NCBI RefSeq assembly: GCF_003143975.1
Contig: NZ_QFVR01000015.1
Location: 1 to 64,000 of the forward strand
Reading direction: 5' to 3'
Length of the DNA stretch: 64,000 bases
Source: Kurthia sibirica
Lineage (GTDB): Bacteria; Bacillota; Bacilli; Bacillales_A; Planococcaceae
Shown here piece by piece: positions 20,206 to 28,324 of the stretch (positions are counted from its first letter, which is position 1; the number at the start of each line of letters is the position of its first letter). The notes under the pieces are model-generated. The model saw only the letters and a program-made list of their open reading frames with translations, did not search any database and was not told the DNA's origin. The position numbers and the translations under genes were made by a program.

Positions 20206-20286
20206 ATGACATTTATCATGACGGTCTCCGTAATAATAACAGCGGTAATTGCACTCGTTATTGTTGCGGAAACAACAACTACTTAA
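20206..20286 (+). CDS. Small membrane protein, 26 residues
   Basis: An ATG preceded by AGGAGGA at 20193-20199 opens a 26-codon frame. Its product is a single hydrophobic helix (MTVSVIITAVIALVIVAE) ending in a run of threonines. A hairpin terminator follows within 25 bases. A strong site, a membrane-helix product and a dedicated terminator together support a real small gene. Function is unknown and no homologue is recognised. Confidence 0.6.
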   Translation: MTFIMTVSVIITAVIALVIVAETTTT

Positions 20287-20308
20287 TAGGCAATTTTGTA
20301 AATAAAAT

Positions 20309-20360
20309 AGAAGCTCTTTCATTCTGCCATAAAATGACTGGATGAAAGGCTTCTTTTTAT
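20309..20360 (+). terminator. Terminator after the 26-codon ORF
   Basis: AGAAGCTCTTTCATTC pairs with GATGAAAGGCTTCT (bulged), followed by TTTTTATTTT. Confidence 0.8.
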
Positions 20361-20417
20361 TTTAACTTTGTAAAATGAACGTTTTCTCGTGTCCGACGTC
20401 CTATAAAATAACATAGA

Positions 20418-20445
20418 AAAACGCGCCTATATATAGGCGCGTTTT
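20418..20445. terminator. Terminator of pssA (palindromic, bidirectional)
   Basis: A 28-bp perfect palindrome with GC-rich arms AAAACGCGCCTATA lies 11 bases past the pssA stop. T-runs occur on both strands. Confidence 0.85.
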
Positions 20446-20455
20446 ATATTGCCAG

Positions 20456-20986
20456 TTACACTTTCTTCAATGAAAAATTACTAATCATTAAAACTGCTAG
20501 TATGACAAATAAAATCATATAGAAGACCGGTGATAACCAGGGTGAAAAGAAATATGAAATCGTTAATACAGCACCAGCTGCTGTAATGGGTAATCCAGTG
20601 AAAAACCCGTTGGCTTCAGCAATATTAAATCGGGCAAGGCGAAATGCTCCGCTAGCAATATACAAGACTGCAACAACCATTCCTATACTGCCAAAATCAG
20701 TTAGCGCAACTTGATACATTAATAACGCAGGAGCTACCCCAAATGATATAATATCACTCATAGAATCCAATTGTTTGCCAAGTTCTGACTCTAAATTGTA
20801 TTTACGAGCAACTTTTCCATCATATCGATCGAGTAGTGCTGCAATTAAAATGAATAAGACTGCGTTATTATAGGATTCGTTCATTGTTGCCATTAAAGCA
20901 GCGCCACCGAAGGAAATATTCCCAATGGTGATGAAGTTCGCTAAATTTGCCTTCATTTTTTTTACTGTGACATCCACCATATTCAA
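20456..20986 (-). CDS. pssA: CDP-diacylglycerol-serine O-phosphatidyltransferase
   Basis: PssA makes phosphatidylserine from CDP-diacylglycerol and serine, the substrate for Psd encoded next to it in the opposite direction. The CDP-alcohol phosphotransferase motif is complete: DRYDGKVARKYNLESELG followed by KQLDSMSD. Several membrane helices follow, and the length of 176 residues is typical. The start is probably TTG at 20986, 8 bases from GGAGTG; an in-frame ATG at 20980 is further away. It is divergent from psd, so the 92-base gap should hold both promoters. Confidence 0.92.
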   Translation of the reverse strand: MNMVDVTVKKMKANLANFITIGNISFGGAALMATMNESYNNAVLFILIAALLDRYDGKVARKYNLESELGKQLDSMSDIISFGVAPALLMYQVALTDFGSIGMVVAVLYIASGAFRLARFNIAEANGFFTGLPITAAGAVLTISYFFSPWLSPVFYMILFVILAVLMISNFSLKKV

Positions 20987-21078
20987 TGGACAACACTCCT
21001 TTAAATTTAGTTATTATTAGACTATTATAAGACGTAAAGCTACAAACTGTAAATCATTATTAACACGGAGGTAACAAA

Positions 21079-21864
21079 ATGCTTAAAAAAAAGCTGTATC
21101 AAACAGCTATTGAACTCACAAATAAAAATTGGTCGTCCGACTGTTTAAAGATTGTAATGGGCTCCATGTTAAGTAAAAAATTAATAAAATCTTATATCAA
21201 TGTATACGATATAAACATGCAAGAAGTTTCAAAATCCATCGATTCTTTTGAAAATCTACAGCAGTTTTTCACACGTGAATTAAAAGAAGGTACCCGACCA
21301 ATTGATGGCACACTTGAATTATTGACTAGCCCAGCTGATTCGAAAATCGAATCATTTGGTACGATTTCAAGCGATACAAAATTATTGGTAAAGGGGCAGG
21401 AATATGATTTAGCGGCTTTATTAGGGAAGGCAGACAACGCAAAAACGTATAAAAATGGCAAATATATCGTATTTTATTTGAGTCCTGCTGACTATCATCG
21501 CGTACATAGCCCAGCGGATGCCTTTGTTAAACGACAATATATTTTAGGAAGACATTCTTATCCTGTTAATAGCATGGGCCTACTTCATGGCAAAAAACCT
21601 ATTTCTGGTAATTACCGAATGATTTCCGAATTAGCATTAAATAATGGTACGCAAACAGCCTTTATTAAAGTAGGGGCTATGTTCGTCAATACAATTGAAT
21701 TAAAAAATACTTCGCAAAATTGGACAAAGGGTGAAGATATAGGTCAATTTGCCTTCGGTTCAACAGTCGTCATGCTTTTTGAAGAAGATTCTATTGAATT
21801 TTTATCAAATATACAAAAAGGACAGCATATACTTGTGGGAGAAGCGTTCTGCAATATGTTATAA
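21079..21864 (+). CDS. psd: Phosphatidylserine decarboxylase proenzyme
   Basis: Psd converts phosphatidylserine to phosphatidylethanolamine. It cleaves itself at a GS bond to form a pyruvoyl group. The site is near the C-terminus in QFAFGSTVVMLFE. Upstream are the conserved YLSPADYHRVHSPADA and the HSYPVNSMGLL region. The 261-residue length fits the short Firmicute form. A CGGAGG site precedes the ATG. With pssA it forms a complete two-step PE pathway. Confidence 0.93.
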   Translation: MLKKKLYQTAIELTNKNWSSDCLKIVMGSMLSKKLIKSYINVYDINMQEVSKSIDSFENLQQFFTRELKEGTRPIDGTLELLTSPADSKIESFGTISSDTKLLVKGQEYDLAALLGKADNAKTYKNGKYIVFYLSPADYHRVHSPADAFVKRQYILGRHSYPVNSMGLLHGKKPISGNYRMISELALNNGTQTAFIKVGAMFVNTIELKNTSQNWTKGEDIGQFAFGSTVVMLFEEDSIEFLSNIQKGQHILVGEAFCNML

Positions 21865-21912
21865 TCGTAAAAGGTAAAGTATTTACACTTTAGAAAATGG
21901 AGAGAACACAAT

Positions 21913-22431
21913 TTGTATAAATTAATAATGCCAAAGGAGTTTGTCCATTCTGTATTTGATTTGACACCTGAGCGTTTAAGCAATCTTGGGATTAAAGGAA
22001 TTATTACAGATTTAGACAACACCTTGATAGAGTGGGATCGAGCTCTCGCTACCCCTGAACTGATTGAATGGTTAAATACGATGAATGCTGCAGGTATTCA
22101 AATAATAATTGCCTCTAATAATGGTGAGGAACGCGTCCAACGCTTTGCAGACCCTGTTGAGCTCCGTTATATTGCAAGAGCAAAAAAACCGCTTTTAAGC
22201 GCTTTTAAACAAGCTTTACAGCAGATGGACTTAAAACCACAAGAGGTTATGATGATTGGCGATCAAATGCTCACAGATATGATGGGTGCCAATCGTATGA
22301 AGCTACACACAATTTTAGTTAAACCAGTTGCGAAATCGGATGGTGTCATTACGAAAGTGAATCGTGCGATCGAGAGACGTGTCTATAAATACTTAACTAA
22401 AAAAGGAATACCAACTTGGGAGGAACAATAA
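21913..22431 (+). CDS. yqeG: YqeG-family HAD phosphatase
   Basis: YqeG is a HAD-superfamily phosphatase of the IIIA group that sits upstream of the ribosome GTPase gene yqeH in Firmicutes. Motif I appears as ITDLDNTLIEWD, motif II as IIIASNNGEER and motif III as PQEVMMIGDQMLTDMMG. The physiological substrate is not settled. The start is TTG at 21913 after GGAGAGAA. The yqeH gene follows after two bases, indicating an operon of yqeG-yqeH-aroE-yhbY-nadD-yqeK-rsfS-yqeM. Confidence 0.92.
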   Translation: MYKLIMPKEFVHSVFDLTPERLSNLGIKGIITDLDNTLIEWDRALATPELIEWLNTMNAAGIQIIIASNNGEERVQRFADPVELRYIARAKKPLLSAFKQALQQMDLKPQEVMMIGDQMLTDMMGANRMKLHTILVKPVAKSDGVITKVNRAIERRVYKYLTKKGIPTWEEQ

Positions 22432-22433
22432 AT

Positions 22434-23537
22434 ATGAATGAAAAGTTACACTGCATCGGCTGTGGTACGGAGATCCAAACAGAAAACCCACAGGAACCAG
22501 GCTATGCACCAGTATCATCTTTAGAAAAAGAGGATATTATTTGCAAACGTTGTTTTCGTTTGAAAAATTATAACGAATTACAACCGGTATCTCTTACAGA
22601 TGATGATTTCTTACGCATCTTAAACGGTCTAGGAACTCAAAAAGGTTTAATTGTTAAAATTGTTGATATTTTTGATTTTAATGGTAGTTGGTTACCAGGT
22701 TTACACCGCTTTGTCGGTTCGAACCCTGTACTATTAATCGCTAATAAAGTAGATCTATTACCAAAGTCAGTCAATAAAAACAAAGTAATCAATTGGATTA
22801 AACAAGAGGCGAAAAACCTTGGTCTTAAACCAATTGACGTTTTATTAGTAAGTGCTCATAAAGGTTCTGGCATGACGGAAGCAATGGAAGCGATTGAACA
22901 TTATCGTCGCGGTGAAGACGTCTATGTTGTGGGCTGTACGAATGTCGGTAAATCAACGTTTATTAACCGCATTATTAAAACTGCTACGGGTACTGGTGAT
23001 ATTATTACAACGTCTCATTTCCCAGGTACGACTTTAGATATGATCGAAATCCCGTTGGATGATAAAAAAGCAATTTTTGATACTCCGGGAATTATTAATC
23101 ATCACCAAATGGCTCATTATCTTGATCCGTCTGAGCTGAAATTTATTATGCCTAAAAAAGAAATCAAACCGAAAACATTCCAATTGAATGCGGGGCAAAC
23201 ATTGTTTGTAGGAGCCTTAGCTCGCTTTGATTTCATTCAAGGTCAACGTGCAGCATTCACGGTGCATATTGCCAATGATTTAGATATTCATCGTACAAAA
23301 TTAGAAAAAGCTGATGAGCTTTATGCCAATCATCGCGGCGAATTATTAGCACCGCCTTCTGAAAAATACATCGATCAATTACCAAGATTGGTGCGTCATG
23401 AATTTTCAATCAAGGAAGCTAAAACAGATATTGTTTTTTCTGGTTTAGGTTGGATTACAATTCAAGATACAAACTGCGTCATTGCAGCTTATGCTCCTGA
23501 AGGTGTAGAAGTGCAAGTTCGTCCTTCATTAATCTAG
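22434..23537 (+). CDS. yqeH: YqeH: circularly permuted GTPase for 30S assembly
   Basis: YqeH is required for 30S subunit biogenesis. The 367-residue product begins with a zinc finger (C7, C10, C37, C40). Its GTPase motifs are in permuted order: NKVD (about 103-106) comes before the P-loop GCTNVGKST (about 167-175), followed by DTPGI. A C-terminal RNA-binding domain starts near residue 215. The ATG at 22434 has a GGGAGG site that overlaps the end of yqeG. The gene order is as in B. subtilis. Confidence 0.95.
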   Translation: MNEKLHCIGCGTEIQTENPQEPGYAPVSSLEKEDIICKRCFRLKNYNELQPVSLTDDDFLRILNGLGTQKGLIVKIVDIFDFNGSWLPGLHRFVGSNPVLLIANKVDLLPKSVNKNKVINWIKQEAKNLGLKPIDVLLVSAHKGSGMTEAMEAIEHYRRGEDVYVVGCTNVGKSTFINRIIKTATGTGDIITTSHFPGTTLDMIEIPLDDKKAIFDTPGIINHHQMAHYLDPSELKFIMPKKEIKPKTFQLNAGQTLFVGALARFDFIQGQRAAFTVHIANDLDIHRTKLEKADELYANHRGELLAPPSEKYIDQLPRLVRHEFSIKEAKTDIVFSGLGWITIQDTNCVIAAYAPEGVEVQVRPSLI

Positions 23538-23549
23538 GGGGAAATTACG

Positions 23550-24383
23550 TTGAAAAAATGGTATGCCGTTATAGGAGATCCAATCGAACATTCACTATCA
23601 CCTCTCATGCATAATACATGGTTTGAAACGCAGAAAATAGATGCGAGTTATTTGCCGATTCATGTGAAACCACAAGAGCTCGAACAGGCAGTTGCCTCTT
23701 TGAAGCTCCTAGATGCTGGAGGCTGGAATGTAACGATTCCTCATAAAGAAAAAATTATTCCGCTATTAGATGTACTAGATGATTCAGCACGTCGTATGGG
23801 CGCTGTTAATACAGTCGTACGTATGGCAGATGGGCGCTTAAAAGGGTATAATACGGATGGTCTAGGTTTCGTTCGTTCTTTAGAGGAGCAAATCGGTTCA
23901 GAAAAACGTCAATTACGCGTCTTAATTATTGGCGCTGGTGGAGCAGCTCGTGGTATTGCCTTTGCGCTAGAGTCCACGGGTTATTCTGCTATTTCAATTT
24001 GTAATCGTACTGTTTCGAAGGCGGAAACAATTTGTTGCGAGCTGTCACAAAATGCACAAGCATTGTCGTTAGATCAGGCGAGTCAGGAGCTAGACGACTA
24101 TGATATTATCGTTCAAACGACACCAGCTGGCTTGAAAAATGGTAGTTTTGAATTGCCATTCAATTGCGAAAAATTAAAATCAACAGCAATTGTTGCGGAT
24201 ATTGTGTATAATCCTTTAATGACCGCTTTATTAAAGGAAGCATCAAAAAAAGGGGCGACCGTCGTCACTGGAATAGGAATGTTCATCCATCAGGGTGCAC
24301 TTGCCTATAGCTATTGGACAGGTAATTACCCCGATATAGTAGCTGTTAAAGACAAGCTACTTGCAAATTTAGGAGGAAATTAA
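23550..24383 (+). CDS. aroE: Shikimate dehydrogenase
   Basis: AroE reduces 3-dehydroshikimate to shikimate with NADPH in aromatic amino-acid synthesis. The substrate site is IGDPIEHSLSPLMHN with NVTIPHKE, which has the catalytic lysine. The NADP fold starts at IIGAGGAARGIAFAL, and FIHQGALAYSYWTG is near the C-terminus. Length is 277 residues. The start is TTG after AGGGGG. Its place between yqeH and yhbY is conserved and probably reflects history, not a functional link. Confidence 0.95.
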   Translation: MKKWYAVIGDPIEHSLSPLMHNTWFETQKIDASYLPIHVKPQELEQAVASLKLLDAGGWNVTIPHKEKIIPLLDVLDDSARRMGAVNTVVRMADGRLKGYNTDGLGFVRSLEEQIGSEKRQLRVLIIGAGGAARGIAFALESTGYSAISICNRTVSKAETICCELSQNAQALSLDQASQELDDYDIIVQTTPAGLKNGSFELPFNCEKLKSTAIVADIVYNPLMTALLKEASKKGATVVTGIGMFIHQGALAYSYWTGNYPDIVAVKDKLLANLGGN

Positions 24384-24387
24384 TTTT

Positions 24388-24693
24388 ATGTTAACAAGTA
24401 AACAAAAACGTTTTTTACGTGCAGAAGCGCATCATCTAGACCCTATTTTCCAAGTAGGTAAAGGTGGAATTAGCGAAGCAATGCTCGTTCAAATCAAACA
24501 AGCAATTAATGTACGCGAACTTATTAAAGTGCGTATTTTAGATAACTGTGAATTCGACAAGCATGAAGTTGCAGCAGATTTAGCTGAAGGTACAGATACA
24601 GAACTTGTACAATTAATTGGCTTAACAGTGGTTCTTTACAAACAAGCAACGAAAAGAGAACACCGCCGCATCGAACTTCCTAAAGCAAAATAG
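24388..24693 (+). CDS. yhbY: YhbY/YqeI: CRM-domain RNA-binding protein
   Basis: This 101-residue protein is a stand-alone CRM domain that binds pre-ribosomal RNA. The N-terminus LTSKQKRFLRAEAHHLDP and the loop FQVGKGGIS, with the GxxG pattern, are diagnostic. AGGAGGAAAT precedes the ATG and overlaps the aroE end. It belongs to the ribosome-assembly operon between yqeH and rsfS. Confidence 0.94.
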   Translation: MLTSKQKRFLRAEAHHLDPIFQVGKGGISEAMLVQIKQAINVRELIKVRILDNCEFDKHEVAADLAEGTDTELVQLIGLTVVLYKQATKREHRRIELPKAK

Positions 24694-24703
24694 GGGTGAC
24701 TAG

Positions 24704-25276
24704 ATGAAAAAAATTGGAATCATGGGAGGTACATTTAATCCGCCGCATATTGGTCATTTAATTATGGCCAATGAGGTGTTACATGTACTGAAATTAGATG
24801 AGGTACGGTTTATGCCAAATGCGATTCCTCCTCATAAGCATAAAAGTAATGATGCCACTGCACAGCAACGTTTTGCGATGACCGAGCTTGCTATTGCTAG
24901 TAATAGACGCTTCAAAATGGAGCCCTATGAAATACAGCAAGGGGGCATTTCTTACAGTTATGATACATTGAAGGCTTTGACAGCTGTCGAGCCGGATAGT
25001 GATTTCTATTTTATTATCGGTGGGGATATGATCGATACTTTGCATACATGGCATCGAATTGACGAACTATTGCAGCTTGTCCATTTCGTAGGCGTGTTTC
25101 GACCTGGTTCAAACGGAGAGACAAGACTTCCAATAGAGCTTGTCCCCGCGCCAGTGATTGATCTTTCCTCAACCGAATTGCGTCAAAGATTTGCGGATAA
25201 TCGCGATGTGACGTATTTAATACCTCAAAAGGTAGAGCAATTTATTCGAGAGGAAGGGTTATATGGAGCGAAATGA
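24704..25276 (+). CDS. nadD: Nicotinate-mononucleotide adenylyltransferase
   Basis: NadD joins AMP to nicotinate mononucleotide in NAD synthesis. The nucleotidyltransferase motif GGTFNPPHIGHL (residues 8-19) includes HxGH at 15-18, and DLSSTELRQRF near the C-terminus is the second ATP motif. Length is 190 residues, the family norm. It overlaps yqeK by 14 bases, indicating coupled translation, as in Bacillus. Confidence 0.95.
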   Translation: MKKIGIMGGTFNPPHIGHLIMANEVLHVLKLDEVRFMPNAIPPHKHKSNDATAQQRFAMTELAIASNRRFKMEPYEIQQGGISYSYDTLKALTAVEPDSDFYFIIGGDMIDTLHTWHRIDELLQLVHFVGVFRPGSNGETRLPIELVPAPVIDLSSTELRQRFADNRDVTYLIPQKVEQFIREEGLYGAK

Positions 25277-25832
25277 GCTTTTAGCTAAAATCAAAGACCG
25301 TATGCCTGAAAAACGTTATATTCATACAATTGGTGTTGCAGACACTGCGATTGCACTTGCCGAACGATTCGGTAATGACACTAAAAAGGCAGAAATAGCC
25401 GGTATTTTGCATGATTCATGTAAATTTGCAGATCGTCAATGGATGCAACAGATCATTATAGAACAAAAAATGGACCCTACTTTACTCGACTATCACCATG
25501 AACTGTGGCATGCCCCCGTTGGTGCATATGTGGCAAAAACCGAATTTGGCGTAATGGATGATGATATTTTGAATGCCATTGCCTATCATACGACAGGTCG
25601 TGCAAATGCCAGTGATTTAGAGTGTATTGTTTATATCGCAGATCTTATTGAACCCAATCGTAAATACCCGGGAGTTGAAGAACTTCGCAAAGCAGCAGTT
25701 GAATTAGACTTGCAGGCATTAATGATTTTATGTATTACACATTCTATACATTTTTTAATGTCGAAGCATCAGCCTGTTTTCCCAGATTCATTCAATTGCT
25801 ACAATGATTTATTGTTAAAGAAAAGAGGCTAA
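25263..25832 (+). CDS. yqeK: YqeK: HD-domain Ap4A hydrolase
   Basis: YqeK proteins are HD-superfamily enzymes; some have been shown to split diadenosine tetraphosphate symmetrically. Metal ligands visible are H21 in YIHTIGVA, the H50-D51 doublet in ILHDSCKFAD, then the HHELWHAPVGAYVA and IAYHTTGR segments. The length is 189 residues. The ATG sits inside the end of nadD with an AGAGGAAGGG site. Confidence 0.9.
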   Translation: MERNELLAKIKDRMPEKRYIHTIGVADTAIALAERFGNDTKKAEIAGILHDSCKFADRQWMQQIIIEQKMDPTLLDYHHELWHAPVGAYVAKTEFGVMDDDILNAIAYHTTGRANASDLECIVYIADLIEPNRKYPGVEELRKAAVELDLQALMILCITHSIHFLMSKHQPVFPDSFNCYNDLLLKKRG

Positions 25833-25838
25833 TTTTTA

Positions 25839-26216
25839 ATGGAAAACAAAACATTATTAGATATCGTATTTAAAGCAGCAGATGACAAACGTGCAGAGGA
25901 TATCGTCGTATTAGACATGCAAGGTATCTCACTTTTAGCGGATTATTTCGTTATTTGTCATGCCAACTCAGATCGTCAAGTACAAGCAATCGCTCGTGAA
26001 ATGATGAATGAGTCAGGTAAAGAAGGATTTGATTTAAAACGCGTTGAAGGTTTTGACGGCGGACGTTGGGTACTTGTTGATTTAGGCGATGTTGTCGCAC
26101 ATGTATTCCACAAAGAAGAACGCAGCTACTACAACTTAGAACGTCTTTGGGGCGATGCACCAGAAGCAGATTATGATGGTTATGTAGATGGCTATGATGA
26201 TGATTTAGATGACTAA
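25839..26216 (+). CDS. rsfS: Ribosomal silencing factor RsfS
   Basis: RsfS binds ribosomal protein uL14 and blocks subunit joining when nutrients are scarce. The 125-residue product has the family core VVLDMQGISLLADYFVICH and VEGFDGGRWVLVDLGDVVAHVF. Its last 20 residues (about 106-125) form a very acidic Asp/Tyr/Gly-rich tail. The gene overlaps yqeM by 8 bases. Confidence 0.95.
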   Translation: MENKTLLDIVFKAADDKRAEDIVVLDMQGISLLADYFVICHANSDRQVQAIAREMMNESGKEGFDLKRVEGFDGGRWVLVDLGDVVAHVFHKEERSYYNLERLWGDAPEADYDGYVDGYDDDLDD

Positions 26217-26946
26217 TTACGGACGCTTTGCTGAAGTATATGATGTACTGATGCAAGATATTCCGTATGACGACTATGTACAATGGGTGATGAAACATGC
26301 ACCTGCTGCTGATTCTACCAATTTATTGGACATCGGTTGTGGTACGGGTACAATGCTCGAAAAATTCATGGCAAACGGTTATATAGGCACGGGCTTAGAT
26401 TTATCTGAAGAGATGTTAATGATGGCAAATGAACGCTTAAATACACAGGGGCAACAAGTATTACTTGTTTGTCAATCGATGGATGAACTTGAAGGCTTTG
26501 TGGATTTAGACATTATTACCATTCCAATTGATTCAATCAATTATCTTCCAGAACGACAGCAGGTTGAAAAAACGTTAAAAGGATGTTATGATGCGCTGGC
26601 TTCAGGTGGTCAATTATTCTTTGACGTTCATTCCCTTTATAAAATGTCTACTATATTTATGGACGGCCCATTCACATATGATGATGGTGACATTACCTAC
26701 TTATGGCAAACAGCAGACGGGGAAGCACCGTATTCCGTGCATCATGATATGTCATTTTTTGTCCATGTTGAAGATGATTTATACGAACGATTCGAAGAAC
26801 AGCATTATCAGCGTACTTTTTCAATCGCAGACTATACAGAGATGGTAAAGGCGGCAGGGTTTGAAGAAATTCAAATTACAGCTGATTTTACCGATGAAGC
26901 GCCAAGTGAATTTTCACAGCGTATTTTCTTCCACGCAACAAAATAA
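26209..26946 (+). CDS. yqeM: YqeM: class I SAM-dependent methyltransferase
   Basis: The 245-residue product has a SAM-binding motif LLDIGCGTGTMLEKF at about residues 35-50 and GLDLSEEMLMMA as the ribose-binding strand. The substrate is unknown. Its conserved place after rsfS suggests a ribosome- or tRNA-linked target, but that is inference. The ATG lies within the end of rsfS. It closes the yqeG operon; comEA starts after a 75-base gap containing a palindrome. Confidence 0.88.
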   Translation: MTNYGRFAEVYDVLMQDIPYDDYVQWVMKHAPAADSTNLLDIGCGTGTMLEKFMANGYIGTGLDLSEEMLMMANERLNTQGQQVLLVCQSMDELEGFVDLDIITIPIDSINYLPERQQVEKTLKGCYDALASGGQLFFDVHSLYKMSTIFMDGPFTYDDGDITYLWQTADGEAPYSVHHDMSFFVHVEDDLYERFEEQHYQRTFSIADYTEMVKAAGFEEIQITADFTDEAPSEFSQRIFFHATK

Positions 26947-26962
26947 TTCCAATTTATTGGAA
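26947..26962. promoter_or_regulatory. 16-bp palindrome upstream of comEA, possible operator
   Basis: TTCCAAT and ATTGGAA surround a TT centre with perfect symmetry, immediately after the yqeM stop and before comEA. No T-run follows, so it is not a typical terminator. Role inferred from position only. Confidence 0.35.
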
Positions 26963-27021
26963 AGTAATATAAGATGGTGGTAGCTCCATGCGATGTCCTT
27001 TTTCGAAAGGCTGTGCGAGCT

Positions 27022-27678
27022 ATGCCATCTTTTATTTTGCTTTATAAAAAACAACTGGCCATTGGTGCTGCGCTGATCCTAGCTATAGCGTTAGCTATTT
27101 TTTACTATATGGTTGATTCAAAGAGAGTTGATGCTACTTTACAACTCCAAAAATCCCCCTCAAATCACTCACTTCCCTTAACTTCAGCCAATCAGACAAA
27201 TCATAAAAAAGCGCCTCCAGCCATCAAAGAAGCAGTCATTTTAGTAGATGTCAAAGGTGCTATAATGTATCCAGGCGTTTACAAGCTAGAGGCAGATGGA
27301 CGCGTTATTGAGGCCATTCAACTTGCCGGTGGTTACAAAAAAAATGCACAATCAAAATACATTAATCATGCTCAAAAAGTAAGTGATGAAATGATTATTT
27401 ATGTACCGAGAAAAGGCGAGAAACAGCCCGATTTTATAGGCCAGCAAAACGTGAGCTTGCCAAATGATGGCGAGGCAAAAAAATTGACGGTCAATATTAA
27501 TAGTGCTGATCATATAGCGCTACAAACATTAAATGGTATCGGTCCTGCAAAAGCGCAAGCGATTATCGATTATCGCGAAACGAACGGGCACTATACTGTC
27601 ACCGAAGATCTTATGAAAGTTTCTGGCATCGGTGAAAAAACATTTGAAAAATTACGCGATGTAATATCTACACAATAG
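27022..27678 (+). CDS. comEA: ComEA: DNA receptor of the competence machinery
   Basis: ComEA is a membrane-anchored protein that binds incoming double-stranded DNA. A membrane helix spans about residues 10-30. An SLBB-type domain follows around VDVKGAIMYPGVYKLEADGR. Two helix-hairpin-helix motifs, LNGIGPAKAQAIIDYR and VSGIGEKTFEKLR, form the C-terminal DNA-binding domain. The ATG at 27022 puts the helix at the usual distance from the N-terminus. The frame runs upstream to 26974, where a GGAAAG site makes an alternative start with 16 extra residues possible. Confidence 0.9.
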   Translation: MPSFILLYKKQLAIGAALILAIALAIFYYMVDSKRVDATLQLQKSPSNHSLPLTSANQTNHKKAPPAIKEAVILVDVKGAIMYPGVYKLEADGRVIEAIQLAGGYKKNAQSKYINHAQKVSDEMIIYVPRKGEKQPDFIGQQNVSLPNDGEAKKLTVNINSADHIALQTLNGIGPAKAQAIIDYRETNGHYTVTEDLMKVSGIGEKTFEKLRDVISTQ

Positions 27679-27742
27679 CTATTGACCAACTACATACTTT
27701 ATTCGTAAACTAGTAGTACTAAAATAAAACGGGGGCATTGTA

Positions 27743-28324
27743 ATGGAGCGAATAACTTGGAACCAATTTTTTATGGCACAAAGTCATCTTTTAGCATTGA
27801 GAAGTACATGTACGAGGCTGTCGGTTGGCGCAACGATTGTCCGCGATAAACGTATTATTGCAGGGGGTTATAACGGCTCGATTTCAGGGGATGATCATTG
27901 TATTGACAAAGGATGTTACGTTGTCGATAATCATTGTGTTCGTACGGTCCATGCTGAAACGAATGCATTGCTACAATGCGCAAAATACGGTACACCAACA
28001 AATGGTGCAGATTTATATGTGACGCATTTCCCGTGTCTGCCTTGTTCCAAAACAATTATACAAGCGGGTATTAAAAATCTCTACTATGCTAAAGATTATA
28101 AAAATAATGAATATGCAGTCGAGTTGTTCAAGCAAGCCGATGTACATATTGAACATATCCCATTCGATTCGCGTAAAGTAGATTTTTTAAGCGATGATAA
28201 AATGGCATTATATGTTGAAATGCTCAATGAATTACGTGAAAGAGGGGCAACAGCCGATGAATTGGCACCATTTGAACAAAGGGTGGAAGCATTATTCGGA
28301 CTAGAGTATTCACAATTGAAATAA
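27743..28324 (+). CDS. comEB: ComEB: dCMP deaminase family protein
   Basis: ComEB is a zinc-dependent deoxycytidylate deaminase. It is encoded in the comE operon, although its part in DNA uptake is unclear. The zinc site is TVHAETNALLQ (HAE) plus FPCLPCSKTI (PCxxC). Length is 193 residues. Its stop overlaps the comEC start by one base. Confidence 0.93.
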   Translation: MERITWNQFFMAQSHLLALRSTCTRLSVGATIVRDKRIIAGGYNGSISGDDHCIDKGCYVVDNHCVRTVHAETNALLQCAKYGTPTNGADLYVTHFPCLPCSKTIIQAGIKNLYYAKDYKNNEYAVELFKQADVHIEHIPFDSRKVDFLSDDKMALYVEMLNELRERGATADELAPFEQRVEALFGLEYSQLK

